Counted from the stretch's first letter, positions 1-10,283 are shown. The stretch: DNA of 64,000 nt from an uncultured Helicobacteraceae bacterium (GCA_944323755.1 CALUTR010000002.1:186001-250000); one strand, 5' to 3'. The notes: generated by a model not told the origin, from the letters alone. Made by a program: numbers and translations.

Positions 1-1
1 T

Positions 2-652
2 TTTCTAAATCATTTAATATTCAATGAGCTAAACTCGCATCGCTTAAAAATTATAAAATCATATATGGATTTTATAAAACATTCTACAAATGGTGAAATA
101 TCTAGAATCTTTGGTCAAAAAACATTGAATCTAGATATGATAAATGCTTGCAGTAATTTAAACTGCGCAAATACAACAGAATCCATCTATCTTTATAGTG
201 GAGTTGCATTTAAAGCACTTGATATACATTCTATCCCAAATAATGGATTAGATTTTATAATGAATAATGTCATTATATTTAGTAATTTATTTGGTGCTAT
301 ACGAGCATCAGATAAGATTCCATATTACAAGTTAAAGCAAGGTGAAATATTTTTAAACAACGATATAAACGAAGTTTATAAGGGATTTAATGTGATGTTA
401 GATAAATATCTAAAAGATAATGAGATACTAGATTTGCGTGCAGGATTCTATCAAAAAGCCTATAAATTAGAATTATCGCATACAAAAGTTGAATTTTTTA
501 AAAATGGTAAAAAAAGCACACATTATTCAAAATACTATCGTGGATTACTTCTTAGAAATATAGCAATCAATGGAGAAATAACTTCACCATTTCAATTAAT
601 ATCTAGCAGAACATCAGGAATTGCTAGAATCTTAGAATACGAGGTTTTATAA
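2..652 (+). CDS. yaaA: YaaA-family protein (DUF328/UPF0246), 5' end outside window
   Basis: The frame is open from the first bases of the window, so the gene begins upstream; the first internal ATG (65) is probably not the start because family members have a further N-terminal segment. The segment reading IFSNLFGAIRASDKIPYYKLKQG matches in pattern the conserved YaaA stretch (SGLYGLLRPLD.I.PYRLEMG), and the upstream YSGVAFKALD resembles the family's FxGDVYxGLDA segment. YaaA proteins lower free iron and limit DNA damage under hydrogen peroxide stress in E. coli; the biochemical activity in this organism is not known. The stop codon is 2 nt before the next gene's ATG, so the two are probably co-transcribed. 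Family assignment is from motif memory. Confidence 0.75.
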   Translation, partial: FLNHLIFNELNSHRLKIIKSYMDFIKHSTNGEISRIFGQKTLNLDMINACSNLNCANTTESIYLYSGVAFKALDIHSIPNNGLDFIMNNVIIFSNLFGAIRASDKIPYYKLKQGEIFLNNDINEVYKGFNVMLDKYLKDNEILDLRAGFYQKAYKLELSHTKVEFFKNGKKSTHYSKYYRGLLLRNIAINGEITSPFQLISSRTSGIARILEYEVL

Positions 653-654
653 TA

Positions 655-2517
655 ATGCAATCAAAAATCATAAAAATATTTTGTTATTTTTTATTTAGCT
701 TGTCATTAAATGCGAATAATATCACAACACAAGCACCACTTATAGTGGAGTTTCCTGTTTTTAAAGAAGCAGAAAAAATATGCAATGGTAGTGATTATAC
801 TAAGGTTTCCTGTTTGATTGAAAATCTAAAAAGTTATAACAATAAAATATATACCAAAAAAAGCGGACAGATAGGTAAAATTAGCGTTATTTTATATGCT
901 TTAGATTCTAATGGCAAAATAACATATCCACAAGAAAAAATTGAAAATAAATATTGTGAATTTGTAGATACGCTTGGCAAAAAAAGTTTTTCTACGCTAA
1001 GTGGTAATGGTTTTCATTATGTTTTAAATTATAATTTTGAATATTCCTCGTCATTTACAAAAGCATACATAGCATGCCATATCACAAAATCTGGAAAAAC
1101 TATTTCACAAATTAGTCAGCCAATTAGCGTGATACCAGATAAAATTGAGTTAGATTTAGCCATACAAACTGCACAAAATTCTATATACCACCTAAATAAC
1201 AACACAAAAAATCTTGATTCAAGTTTTGATTTAGTGTTAAAAACGCAAAATAATCCAATTATTATTAATACAAATGCCAGTGCAAGGACAATAAATGGAC
1301 AATTAGATAGAGGGTTTAGCGATTTACTAACTCCATTGTCAATCAAGTTTAATAGAGATAATGGAAAATGCGATGCAATTGGAGAGAATATACAAGGCGC
1401 AATAAATTTTGACAATGGAAAATATACTAATAGCAATCTAAATATTGGCTTTAATGATGTTGCAAGCGGTGAATTAGAGCTTATTATAGGTCATAATCTA
1501 TCCATAGATGATAAGATGCAAGGAAAATGTTTAAATTCGCTTCCAAATAATATTGATATAACAAATGCAGGGAAAATCCTATGCCAAGAGCCAATTGTAA
1601 TTAGAAAAAGAGTTGATATTGTACCTTATTCATTTTTTATAGAATTAGAAAATAATGGAAGGCAAATATATTATAATCAACACACATTTATCCCAGCAAT
1701 TATCAATCTACCAACAACAAAACTAAATATAAAAGCTATAAATGATAAAAATCAAATGCTTAGAAACTTTAAAAATGAATGTTTTGCAAAAGATATATCA
1801 ATCAAACTCAATGATAATAAAAATAATCTTGTATTTATCAATGAGAATATCCAAGATTCTATCATTCCAAAAACTACATTTTTAGATAATTCAGAATCTA
1901 GAGTTGTGCGAAAATTATCAAGTAGTGGGATCTTAGATAGAGATTTAACACCACTTGATGCATTTTCTTCAAATATCCTTAATCTAAATGATACTACGAT
2001 GAATATTCAATTCTACAATGCTGATATGAAATACCCAATTTACAGAATAAAACCTAGAATTAAAAATGATTGGCGTATAGCACTATTGCGTGGCAGAATC
2101 TCACTCATTAGTAATACAAATCAAAGCGACGCTCTTGTTGCAAACCCAAAGGTGAATTATGAGTTTTATTGCAAAGCACCAATATGTAATATTGCTGATT
2201 TAGAAAGTGTGCTATCACCTAGGGTTAGATTCCCATCATCAAATACACAAAATTGGTATATCAACACATCTCACCCTGCAAATCTAAAAGTTCAAGAAAA
2301 TCACCTGCTAATGCCTGAACATTTAAGTGTGCAATCAATTGGAAACATTGTAAATGGCGTGCAAACTATGGCAATTAAATCAAATACAAAAGGTGAATTT
2401 GATATTAAAGTAAAACAAGGCTTTGGGTATGATGATTTCGCTTTATTTTTATATTTTTCACCAAGTTATATAAATATACGAGAAGATTTAGGAGTGGATA
2501 CTAAGATAAGATTCTAA
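655..2517 (+). CDS. Large exported protein of unknown function (620 aa)
   Basis: I do not recognise this protein. It starts with a short basic stretch and a hydrophobic segment (residues about 5-20) ending in LNANN, a typical signal peptide, so it should be periplasmic or surface-exposed. No other membrane segment is evident. The mature part is Asn/Ile/Lys-rich, looks beta-rich, and has at least ten cysteines spread along its length (for example EKIC, KVSC, KYC, IAC, GKC, ILC, NEC, EFYC, APIC), which suggests disulfide bonds. It follows the yaaA-like gene by 2 nt. A short inverted repeat lies just past the stop, between it and the convergent serA. A surface or adhesion role would be speculation. 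Confidence 0.8.
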   Translation: MQSKIIKIFCYFLFSLSLNANNITTQAPLIVEFPVFKEAEKICNGSDYTKVSCLIENLKSYNNKIYTKKSGQIGKISVILYALDSNGKITYPQEKIENKYCEFVDTLGKKSFSTLSGNGFHYVLNYNFEYSSSFTKAYIACHITKSGKTISQISQPISVIPDKIELDLAIQTAQNSIYHLNNNTKNLDSSFDLVLKTQNNPIIINTNASARTINGQLDRGFSDLLTPLSIKFNRDNGKCDAIGENIQGAINFDNGKYTNSNLNIGFNDVASGELELIIGHNLSIDDKMQGKCLNSLPNNIDITNAGKILCQEPIVIRKRVDIVPYSFFIELENNGRQIYYNQHTFIPAIINLPTTKLNIKAINDKNQMLRNFKNECFAKDISIKLNDNKNNLVFINENIQDSIIPKTTFLDNSESRVVRKLSSSGILDRDLTPLDAFSSNILNLNDTTMNIQFYNADMKYPIYRIKPRIKNDWRIALLRGRISLISNTNQSDALVANPKVNYEFYCKAPICNIADLESVLSPRVRFPSSNTQNWYINTSHPANLKVQENHLLMPEHLSVQSIGNIVNGVQTMAIKSNTKGEFDIKVKQGFGYDDFALFLYFSPSYINIREDLGVDTKIRF

Positions 2518-2519
2518 AA

Positions 2520-2533
2520 GAGGGGTTACCCTC
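2520..2533. terminator. Short hairpin between convergent genes
   Basis: GAGGG and CCCTC arms with a GTTA loop sit in the 18-nt gap between the exported-protein gene and serA, which converge here. The stem is G/C-rich in an AT-rich window and could stop transcription from both sides, but the flanking T-runs are short. Confidence 0.5.
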
Positions 2534-2535
2534 AT

Positions 2536-4128
2536 TTAGATAACTGCATAACTAACACTAATGCAAGCATTTATCATCTTTAATTCAGATAATACTTCAT
2601 CTGTAATGTGATTATCCACAATAATGATAGCTAATGCTTCTCCATTTTCTTTTTTTCTACCAAGTCTAAAATCAGCAATGTTGATATTATTCTTCTCCAT
2701 AATATTACCAACATTTCCAATTACACCTGGAACATCTGTATTTTTAAATAATATTATTTTACCGCTAGGCTCGATATCAATACAGAATCCATTTATATCA
2801 ATAATTCGCAATTTATCCTCATCAAATACACAACCACTAATTGACATCGTATTTTCTAATGTTGTAATTTCTATTGTAATGAGATTTTTATATACACTTG
2901 ATAGACTATCTTTGGTATCTATACTTACATTAATACCTCTATCTTTTGCCACAAAAACAGCATTAACATAATTTATAGAATCTCCAAGTGAATGTTTTAG
3001 CATTCCTAGTGTTGCAAATGTGCCAAAAGATTCTGCATATGGCGTTAATTTACCACTGCAAGTGATCTTTATACTCCGTATGGCCTCTTTTGTAATTTGA
3101 GATAAAAAGAATGCTAATTTCTGCGACAAATCCAAATATGGCTTCACAAAAATAGGAATCTCATTTTCTTTGATAGGCAAATTTAATGCATTTGGATAAC
3201 TACTGCCTCTAGCTGCCTCTACTGCTATACTTGCTGCTTGAATTGCAATTTTTTCTTGTGATTCAAGTGTATTTGCTCCAATATGTGGTGTAACATAAAT
3301 ATTATCTAAATCAAGTAATGGATTATCAAGTGCTGGCTCTTTGTTGAAAACATCAATCCCAAGCCATCTAATTTTTTTACTTGTTGCAGCTTCAAATATA
3401 TCATCTTCATTATACAATCCACCTCTAGCGCAATTTATCAATATCACACCATCTTTCATCTTTGATATTTCATTTTTAGTGATCATATTTTTTGTTTCAC
3501 TATTCTTTGGTGTATGGATTGTTATAATATCACACTTCAAAATATCATCTAAATGTTTGGCGCAAGATACTCCAGCATCAATAATAGTAGAATCTTTTAC
3601 ATATGGATCATATGCAATAACTTCCATTTCAAATGCTTTTGCACGTGCTGCAACCCTAGAGCCAATATTTCCAAACCCTATAATTCCTAGAATCTTACCT
3701 TTTAGCTCCATTCCATACCAATCTTCTCTTTTCCAAATTCTTTGATTTTTTAATTGATTATTTGCACTAGGGAAGCTCCTAACTGCATTAATAATATGTG
3801 CCATTGTAAGCTCAACTGCAGCAATAGTATTTGCAGTGGGCACATTCATCACTATAATACCTTTTTTACTGCAAGCATCTATATCAACATTATCAACACC
3901 AACACCAGCCCTAACAACAGCTTTCAACTTTGTTACAGATTGTATAAATCTTTCATCAACATCAGTTGAACTTCTTGTTATAGCAACATCTGCATCTTTT
4001 ATTTTTTCTAATAATTCATTTTTATTCAAATTAGAATAATCAAAAAATTCAATATCATCTTGATCTTGAAGGAAATCCAAACCAGATTGATGTATGTGAT
4101 CACATACGACTATTTTGTATTTTGACAT
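2536..4128 (-). CDS. serA: D-3-phosphoglycerate dehydrogenase
   Basis: Catalyses the first step of serine synthesis, 3-phosphoglycerate to 3-phosphohydroxypyruvate with NAD. The NAD-binding loop GFGNIG is at residues 151-156, and the catalytic set typical of D-2-hydroxyacid dehydrogenases is visible: Arg235 (NCARGG), Glu264 (FNKEP) and His282 (TPHIGANT). At 530 residues it is the long form, with an intervening domain and a C-terminal ACT domain (from about 455; IILFKNTDVPGVIGNVGNIM), which in other SerA proteins binds serine for feedback inhibition. It is the last gene of a minus-strand group after rpsA and a small membrane protein, the order recalled for H. pylori HP0399-HP0397. Confidence 0.97.
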   Translation of the reverse strand: MSKYKIVVCDHIHQSGLDFLQDQDDIEFFDYSNLNKNELLEKIKDADVAITRSSTDVDERFIQSVTKLKAVVRAGVGVDNVDIDACSKKGIIVMNVPTANTIAAVELTMAHIINAVRSFPSANNQLKNQRIWKREDWYGMELKGKILGIIGFGNIGSRVAARAKAFEMEVIAYDPYVKDSTIIDAGVSCAKHLDDILKCDIITIHTPKNSETKNMITKNEISKMKDGVILINCARGGLYNEDDIFEAATSKKIRWLGIDVFNKEPALDNPLLDLDNIYVTPHIGANTLESQEKIAIQAASIAVEAARGSSYPNALNLPIKENEIPIFVKPYLDLSQKLAFFLSQITKEAIRSIKITCSGKLTPYAESFGTFATLGMLKHSLGDSINYVNAVFVAKDRGINVSIDTKDSLSSVYKNLITIEITTLENTMSISGCVFDEDKLRIIDINGFCIDIEPSGKIILFKNTDVPGVIGNVGNIMEKNNINIADFRLGRKKENGEALAIIIVDNHITDEVLSELKMINACISVSYAVI

Positions 4129-4141
4129 TTTAAACCCTTAT

Positions 4142-4606
4142 TTATTGAATGCTATATGAGATATTGTATTTATCTAACTCATTGATTAATGTATTTTTTA
4201 AATTAGCCCCATCAAGCACAACCTCTAAAATAACAGAATCTGCTATCTTTTGGTAGGCAAATTTTATATTATTACTTTTTAAAACTTCATTTAAACAAAA
4301 AAATTTATAAGAATCAAGATTTGTGATTTTTAAAGTATTTGTTCTTTTTTTATCTGAAAAATCTAATGATATAAATAATTCTGAACTAGGATAGCTAAAA
4401 TTATGCAATTCTTGTTTTGCAAATATTTGCACCCAAGAGCTAGGGTTTATTTCATTAGATTCTTTAATATCTGTATTTTTAATATTTCTATAAACATCGT
4501 GAGATATGTGAGCAGTTTTGTTAATATAAATATTAATGGCTACAAATGATGTAGCCAACATAAGAATAAATACAAAAAACAATAATATATTAATTACTGA
4601 ATTCAT
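4142..4606 (-). CDS. Small membrane-anchored protein of unknown function
   Basis: This 154-residue protein has one N-terminal transmembrane segment (residues about 5-27, ILLFFVFILMLATSFVAINIY) and a soluble remainder that would face the periplasm. Its start overlaps the rpsA stop by 4 nt (ATGA), so translation is probably coupled to rpsA, and serA follows 13 nt later. A small protein in the same place is recalled between rpsA and serA in H. pylori (HP0398), suggesting a conserved Campylobacterota gene. I see no catalytic motif and assign no function. Confidence 0.8.
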   Translation of the reverse strand: MNSVINILLFFVFILMLATSFVAINIYINKTAHISHDVYRNIKNTDIKESNEINPSSWVQIFAKQELHNFSYPSSELFISLDFSDKKRTNTLKITNLDSYKFFCLNEVLKSNNIKFAYQKIADSVILEVVLDGANLKNTLINELDKYNISYSIQ

Positions 4607-6279
4607 TTGAGTCTATCTTTTAAAATATCCCCTAATGTCATTTTTTCATCACTATTGTAATTTTTAATTTCATCTTGTTCTTTTTTACGAGCTAGCTTTC
4701 TTACAGATAATCTTATTTTACTATTATTGGAATCTATATTAATAATACTTGCTTCAACTTTATCACCAATTTGCAACTCATCTTTTTTAAGTGGAGATAA
4801 ATCTTCATTTTTAATTAAAGCATCTATATTTTTATCCAACTGAACAAAAATTCCAAAATCCTTAATTTCAACTATATTACCAGATACAGCATCGCCTACT
4901 TTATGTGATTTGGCAAAAATGCTAGCAGGAGATTCTAATAACACCTTCCTGCTTAAAGAAATTTTTTCATTTTCCCTATCTATTTTTAAGATTTTCACTG
5001 TAATTTTATCACCAACTTTTAAAACATTTTTACATCTATCTTGTTTATCCCAAGATAAATCCTCATTATGCAATAATCCATCTATATTGCCAAATCTTAC
5101 AAAAGCTCCAAAATCTGTAATGGTAGCAATCTCACCATCTAAAATATCACCCTCTTTATATTTTTTTACAAACTGAGTAAATGGCTTATCCGATAATTTT
5201 TTCAATGAAACCCTAAGTCTTTTATTTGATGGATCTAGTTCTATTATTTCAACATCAATTTCTTGTCCAACCTGCAAATAGCTATCTGGTTTTTTAATAT
5301 TTTTTTCCCAAGAAATCTCTGTAATATGCAAGAATCCTTCTATATCATTACCTGCATCAATGAAAACACCATAAGGCTGCAAACTGCTAACTATAGCTTT
5401 TATTGTATATCCAACTTGAAGCTGATTTTGAATATCCTCCCAAGGATCTTTGCTTAATGCTTTGATAGACAATGAAAGTTTAGATTTTTCTTCATCATAA
5501 TTTAAAAATTTAACCAAAACATTATCACCAACTTTATATAGTTTCTCTGGATTTACAAAGTTTTTATATGATATTTCACTTGAATGCACCAAACCTTCTA
5601 CATCATCAACACTCACAAAGATACCAAAATCTTTAACACTCACAACCCTGCCTTGTAAAGATTCTGCGTTTTTCATATTTTCAATCTTTTCTTTTTTATC
5701 TTTGTTGGATATATCAAAATATCGCTTTCTAGATACGATAATTCCGCTATCGCTTAATTTAATAATACACACCTTTATTGTTTTATTATTAAATTTAGAG
5801 TTTGCTTTTAATGCAGATTCCTTTATAGGCAAAAAGCACTCTACATTTTCACTTTTCCAAATTACTACAAAACCACCCTTATTTTTACTAATAATTTCAA
5901 CTTCTATCACCTTATCTTGATAGTCATCTTTGATTCTTTCTATTAATTCTTTTGTCTTCATTTGTCTTAAGGCTTGTTTATAAGAAATCTTGCTTTTCCC
6001 TTTTGAATTACTAATAAGTAAATCTATCTCATCGCCTTCTTTAAATATCAAATCTCCATTACTATCTTTAATTTCACTAATAGGCATCTTTGATTCTGCT
6101 TTTTGCCCTATATCAACCATCACATTATCATTATTAACTTTAACAATCTTGCCTTTTGTTAATATTGTTGCGTTGCTTGATTTTTCATTTTTTTCACTTT
6201 GCTCATAAAATGATGTAAATTCTTCATAGCTCTCTTGATCTTGAGTGCTTAACTCATATTCTTCTATTGTCTTTGTCAT
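4603..6279 (-). CDS. rpsA: 30S ribosomal protein S1
   Basis: This RNA-binding ribosomal protein helps the 30S subunit capture mRNA. Six S1/OB-fold repeats can be followed in the 558 residues, recognisable by recurring segments such as GRVVSVKDFGIFVSV, GEIATITDFGAFVRFG and GNIVEIKDFGIFVQL, spaced about 85 residues apart. The two N-terminal repeats are divergent, as usual in S1 where they contact the ribosome. Length is normal for the family. It is the first gene of a group with the small membrane protein and serA downstream. Confidence 0.97.
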   Translation of the reverse strand: MTKTIEEYELSTQDQESYEEFTSFYEQSEKNEKSSNATILTKGKIVKVNNDNVMVDIGQKAESKMPISEIKDSNGDLIFKEGDEIDLLISNSKGKSKISYKQALRQMKTKELIERIKDDYQDKVIEVEIISKNKGGFVVIWKSENVECFLPIKESALKANSKFNNKTIKVCIIKLSDSGIIVSRKRYFDISNKDKKEKIENMKNAESLQGRVVSVKDFGIFVSVDDVEGLVHSSEISYKNFVNPEKLYKVGDNVLVKFLNYDEEKSKLSLSIKALSKDPWEDIQNQLQVGYTIKAIVSSLQPYGVFIDAGNDIEGFLHITEISWEKNIKKPDSYLQVGQEIDVEIIELDPSNKRLRVSLKKLSDKPFTQFVKKYKEGDILDGEIATITDFGAFVRFGNIDGLLHNEDLSWDKQDRCKNVLKVGDKITVKILKIDRENEKISLSRKVLLESPASIFAKSHKVGDAVSGNIVEIKDFGIFVQLDKNIDALIKNEDLSPLKKDELQIGDKVEASIINIDSNNSKIRLSVRKLARKKEQDEIKNYNSDEKMTLGDILKDRLK

Positions 6280-6439
6280 TATTTTCCCAACCTAAATTTA
6301 AAATTCAATATGCAACATTCAATACTAACAATCAATGCAGCATTAGAAAGTATTTTATACAATGCAAGTTAATATTTAGCTTACAAAAATACCTAGTTTG
6401 ATAAGTTAAAGATTGTAAATAACAAATAGTTACGAAGAA

Positions 6440-6470
6440 TATAAAAGGAAACGATAGGCATAAGCCTATC
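6440..6470 (-). terminator. Likely rho-independent terminator after rplT
   Basis: On the minus strand, GATAGGC, a TTAT loop and GCCTATC form a perfect 7-bp stem followed by GTTTCCTTTTAT. It lies 26 nt past the rplT stop, the expected place for a terminator of rpmI-rplT. Confidence 0.7.
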
Positions 6471-6495
6471 TGTAGGTTTTAACAATCAAATGAAT

Positions 6496-6846
6496 TTATA
6501 TTTTTTCTTTAATAGTTGCCACTATTTGAGAAAATGCATTTGGATTATTCATAGCCATATCAGCTAGTATTTTTCTATCCAAATCAATATTTGCCAACTT
6601 TAACCCATAAATAAACTTAGAATAACTTATATCATTCATTCTACAAGCCGCATTAATTCTTACGATCCATAATTGCCTAAAATCTCTTTTTTTGCGCTTT
6701 CTATCGCGGAATGCATAATACATACTTCTTTCAAGTTGTTCTTTTGCTTTTCTAAAATGTTTTCTTCTTCCGCTATAAAATCCTCTTGCGAGTTTTAAAA
6801 TCTTTTTATGTCTTCTTCTTCTTACTACACCAGTTTTTACTCTCAT
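6496..6846 (-). CDS. rplT: 50S ribosomal protein L20
   Basis: A 116-residue basic protein that binds 23S rRNA early in 50S assembly. The N-terminus ([19 protein letters not shown]) and the block [13 protein letters not shown] are characteristic of L20. It lies 87 nt downstream of rpmI as in most bacteria. infC, which often precedes this pair, is not in the window. L20 represses its own operon in several bacteria, but I could not identify a leader structure here. Confidence 0.98.
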   Translation of the reverse strand: MRVKTGVVRRRRHKKILKLARGFYSGRRKHFRKAKEQLERSMYYAFRDRKRKKRDFRQLWIVRINAACRMNDISYSKFIYGLKLANIDLDRKILADMAMNNPNAFSQIVATIKEKI

Positions 6847-6933
6847 TTTTTATCCTTTACCTTAGTTTAATTAAAATTATAAATTTAGGTGGTAGCTTTC
6901 GCTTCACTTGCCCATATGGGGGATTATTTTAAA

Positions 6934-7128
6934 CTACGCCATACATAAAAGCTTTTTAACTTGCTTCACATTTGTATCATCAACATAATGAGGAGCATTT
7001 AAATTAGCTTTTCTCTTTGGTGATTTTTTTGTCAAAATATGACTTTTAAATGCAGCGCCTCTTTTTATAAGATTCTTTTTTACTTTGAATCTCTTAGCAG
7101 CGCCGCGATTTGTTTTCATTTTAGGCAT
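6934..7128 (-). CDS. rpmI: 50S ribosomal protein L35
   Basis: A 64-residue, very basic ribosomal protein with the L35 signature [17 protein letters not shown] at the N-terminus and a central [11 protein letters not shown] segment. Length is standard. An AAGGAG-type ribosome binding site lies just before the ATG. It is the first gene of the rpmI-rplT pair. Confidence 0.98.
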   Translation of the reverse strand: MPKMKTNRGAAKRFKVKKNLIKRGAAFKSHILTKKSPKRKANLNAPHYVDDTNVKQVKKLLCMA

Positions 7129-7182
7129 TATTTCTCCTTTTGTAAAATTAAAAACTCATATTATAGCATTTAAAATCAATTT

Positions 7183-8049
7183 TTAAGATTTATTTTCAAT
7201 AACAACACTATCTGCTTCCACATCTTTACCATATACATCTTTTAATGTTACATTATATGCTTCGTGCATAAAATTCTCTTTTCCCAATTTAATTAAAATC
7301 TCATTTAATCTATTTAGTAAAGCTGTATTACCTTTTTTTACTGCTGGAGCTATAACATTATCATTACCTATATGAGTTATACCAACTTTAAATAGCGGAT
7401 TATCATTTGCCCAAGCAAAAAGCAATAAATTATCGTGCGACAAAGCATCACCTCTACCATCTTTTAATGCCAAGAATGCTTCGGTATTTTGATCAAATTT
7501 TATAAGTTTTATGTCTGGGTAATTAGTGCTAAAATAAAAATCTGCTGTTGTACCTTTATTAACTATCAAGGTTTTACCTTTGAGATCATCTATATTTGTT
7601 ATATCTCCATTTTTAGACACCAAGCCTAGTGCAACCCTCATATAAGGTAGTGCAAAATCAACAACCTCTTCTCGTTCTTTTGTTTGAGTAAAGTTTGCAA
7701 ATATAATATCAACTTTATTTGATCTTAAAAATTCAACCCTATTTTGTGCTTCAACAAGAACTAGCTCCATTTTATTCTCATCGCCTAATAATTCTTTTGC
7801 CACTTTCTTTGCTATATACACATCAAAACCTTGATTTACACCATTACTATCTAAATACCCAAATGGAGGTTTATCACCAAAAACTCCAATTACAACTTTA
7901 TCTTTTTTAATAATATCACTAAGTGATGTATCATTTGATTGTATTGATGATGCGTTGTTATCATTCTCACTTGATGTTTGACTATTACCACAAGCAATAA
8001 AAATTGCTGAAATAAGAAATAGAGATATTATTTTCATAATATTTTTCAT
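7183..8049 (-). CDS. cjaA: CjaA-like cysteine-binding lipoprotein of an ABC transporter
   Basis: Solute-binding protein of the amino-acid ABC uptake family (SBP_bac_3). It has a lipoprotein signal with Cys20 in the lipobox (AIFIAC), so it should be anchored to a membrane. The mature sequence follows C. jejuni CjaA (Cj0982c), known to bind cysteine, nearly block for block: GVFGDKPPFGY, LVEAQNRVEFLRSNKVD, FANFTQTKERE, LIVNKGTTADFYF and DALSHDNLLLFAW. Substrate is inferred from that similarity. The start has AAAGGA six bases upstream. No permease or ATPase gene is adjacent in this window. It is divergent from the asparaginase gene. Confidence 0.92.
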   Translation of the reverse strand: MKNIMKIISLFLISAIFIACGNSQTSSENDNNASSIQSNDTSLSDIIKKDKVVIGVFGDKPPFGYLDSNGVNQGFDVYIAKKVAKELLGDENKMELVLVEAQNRVEFLRSNKVDIIFANFTQTKEREEVVDFALPYMRVALGLVSKNGDITNIDDLKGKTLIVNKGTTADFYFSTNYPDIKLIKFDQNTEAFLALKDGRGDALSHDNLLLFAWANDNPLFKVGITHIGNDNVIAPAVKKGNTALLNRLNEILIKLGKENFMHEAYNVTLKDVYGKDVEADSVVIENKS

Positions 8050-8172
8050 TGTGAATCCTTTAAAATTAATATTTAATTAAATTAAAAAACTAGTTTTAGA
8101 AAAATAATTTTAAAAAATATATAAAACAACAAAAGTTTAGATTCTCATTTTTCCTTCGGCATTCATTTTTGT

Positions 8173-8178
8173 TACAAT
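8173..8178 (+). promoter_or_regulatory. -10 box for the asparaginase gene
   Basis: TACAAT in the context GTTACAATAG lies about 32 nt before the chosen start. No convincing -35 is present, which is usual for Campylobacterota vegetative promoters. Confidence 0.45.
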
Positions 8179-8210
8179 AGCAAGCTATTTTTATTTTAAG
8201 GTGCAATGTT

Positions 8211-9185
8211 TTGTTTAAAATACTAATAATCAGTCTTGGTGGAACGATAGGAATGAACAAAGACAATGAGCTTAATGCAGGGATACCAAGTAGCAATGCA
8301 GATACCTTTATCACTAGATTAAATGCTATTGGAGATTTAGATTCAAATATAAAATTAGAATCTAAAAGTTTCTGCAATCTACCAAGCGGAAGCTTAGATT
8401 TTGACATATTAAGTGAAGTCTTAGAATATGCAAAGTATATGGTTGATAGCGGTATAAATGCAATAATTATCACACAAGGAACAGATAGTATAGAAGAAAG
8501 TAGCTTCTTTTTTAATCTATTTTGGGATAGAAAAGAAAGTGTAATTTTTTGCGGTGCTATGAAAATGGAGGGAGAACTTGCATACGATGGATTGTGGAAT
8601 CTAAAATCAAGCATCACACTTGCTTGTAATCCAAATAGCACCAATAGAGGCGTCTTAATCGTTGCTGGAGATAGAATTTTTTCTGCAAATTGGGTTAAAA
8701 AGATATTTTCAACTTTTATTGATGCATTTGATGGGTTGCATTTAGAGGGTGTGATAGTGGAAAATAAACCTATGTTCTTTGCCAATCCTTTAAATAGAAT
8801 CACATATAAATTACCAAAAGATAATAAAAAAATCCTATTTTTAGAGCAGAATCTAGCTGAAAATAATGAACTCTTAGAAATGTATAAAAATTATGATGGA
8901 GTGATAATTAATGGCTTTGGCTCTGGGCATGTTAGTGCAAAAAGTATGGAATATATAAAAAATACAAAGATTCCGATTATAGTAGCATCACGCGCTATAT
9001 TTGGCTTTGGTACAAAAGAAACATACGGATATAATGGCAGCGAAATTGACTTACAGAATAATGGTGTAATTATTAGCAGAATCTTAGATGCTAGAAAAGC
9101 TAGAATCTTATTGTGGTGCATTTTAGGAAATGGATTGCAATTAAGTGAATTTGAGAAATTTGAAAATAGCCTTATACTAAGCTAG
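8211..9185 (+). CDS. ansA: L-asparaginase
   Basis: Hydrolyses L-asparagine to aspartate and ammonia. Both catalytic signatures of the bacterial asparaginase family are present: SLGGTIG near the N-terminus (nucleophile Thr12) and QGTDSIEE (Thr91, Asp92). A lysine in WVKKIFSTFIDAF fits the family's catalytic lysine region. The start is TTG, preceded by AAGG nine bases upstream; a nearby ATG is in another frame. There is no signal peptide, so the enzyme should be cytoplasmic, unlike the secreted periplasmic forms known in some Helicobacter. The usual GAMR segment reads GAMK. A role as glutaminase cannot be excluded. Confidence 0.92.
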   Translation: MFKILIISLGGTIGMNKDNELNAGIPSSNADTFITRLNAIGDLDSNIKLESKSFCNLPSGSLDFDILSEVLEYAKYMVDSGINAIIITQGTDSIEESSFFFNLFWDRKESVIFCGAMKMEGELAYDGLWNLKSSITLACNPNSTNRGVLIVAGDRIFSANWVKKIFSTFIDAFDGLHLEGVIVENKPMFFANPLNRITYKLPKDNKKILFLEQNLAENNELLEMYKNYDGVIINGFGSGHVSAKSMEYIKNTKIPIIVASRAIFGFGTKETYGYNGSEIDLQNNGVIISRILDARKARILLWCILGNGLQLSEFEKFENSLILS

Positions 9186-9244
9186 AATCCATTTTGTAAT
9201 AATTTCACACCAACTGCGTTAATAAATTTAAAATAGGAGAAATA

Positions 9245-10276
9245 ATGATTTTTATCGATGCGTGCAATAGAAAAGAAACTCCATATACACCGATTTGGTT
9301 GATGAGGCAAGCTGGGCGTTATCTAAGTGAATATAGAGAAGTTAGAGCAAAAGTTGGTAATTTTTTAGATCTATGTAAAAATGTAGAACTCGCTACAGAA
9401 GTAACACTGCAGCCAATTGATATTTTGGATTGTGATGCTGCAATTTTATTTAGCGATATTTTAGTGATTCCACTTGAGATGGGATTAGAACTTGACTTTA
9501 TAAAGAATGAAGGTCCGAAATTTCAACAATACATAAGAAATAATGATGATTTAAAATTATTACAACCTATGGCGCATAAAAGGCTTGATTATGTATATGA
9601 TACCATTTCACTCACTAGGTCAAAGCTAAATAAAGAAAAAGCATTAATTGGGTTTTGTGGCGCTCCTTGGACGCTTGCCACATATATGATTGAGGGGCAA
9701 GGTAGCAAAACTTATACAAACTCTAAAAAAATGCTACATACAAATCCAAAATTATTACATAGCATATTAGAGCGATTAAGTGATGAGTTAAAAATGTATC
9801 TTGAGTTGCAAATCAAAGCTGGTGTAAATGCAGTTATGATATTTGATTCGTGGGCTGGAGCACTTGAGAAAAATTCATATTTTGAATTTGGTTTTAATTA
9901 TATCAACAATATAGCAAAATATATTAAATCGAAATATCCACATATTCCAATCATTGCTTTTCCAAAAGGTGTTGGCGGTTTTTTAAATGCATTTAATATG
10001 ATAGAGAAGAATTTTGATGTTTTTGGCATTGATTGGGGCATTGACATACAGTATGCAAAACACACATTAGGTGAGAAATTTGTCCTACAAGGCAATTTAG
10101 AACCTTGTAGAATCTATGACTTTAATGCTATGGAGCAAGGTGTTGATGAAATAGTAAAAATTATGGGCAAAAAAAGTGGTCATATATTTAATTTAGGGCA
10201 TGGAATGCTCCCTGATTTACCAAGAGAAAATGCAATAAAATTGGTTCAAATGATAAAAAATAAAACAAAACGATAA
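9245..10276 (+). CDS. hemE: Uroporphyrinogen decarboxylase
   Basis: Removes the four acetate carboxyls of uroporphyrinogen III to give coproporphyrinogen III in haem synthesis. The N-terminal signature [16 protein letters not shown] and the second signature [17 protein letters not shown] are clear, as are the catalytic aspartate region [13 protein letters not shown] and the C-terminal [10 protein letters not shown]. Length (343 residues) is normal. A GGAG ribosome binding site lies 8 nt before the ATG. Another haem gene, hemD, is 50 kb away in this window. Confidence 0.98.
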   Translation: MIFIDACNRKETPYTPIWLMRQAGRYLSEYREVRAKVGNFLDLCKNVELATEVTLQPIDILDCDAAILFSDILVIPLEMGLELDFIKNEGPKFQQYIRNNDDLKLLQPMAHKRLDYVYDTISLTRSKLNKEKALIGFCGAPWTLATYMIEGQGSKTYTNSKKMLHTNPKLLHSILERLSDELKMYLELQIKAGVNAVMIFDSWAGALEKNSYFEFGFNYINNIAKYIKSKYPHIPIIAFPKGVGGFLNAFNMIEKNFDVFGIDWGIDIQYAKHTLGEKFVLQGNLEPCRIYDFNAMEQGVDEIVKIMGKKSGHIFNLGHGMLPDLPRENAIKLVQMIKNKTKR

Positions 10277-10283
10277 ATATTAT

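Noticed and set aside
8096..8803. 235-codon open frame on the minus strand opposite the asparaginase gene
   Set aside because: Lies antisense to a clear enzyme, with Leu/Ser/Phe-rich composition and no ribosome binding site.
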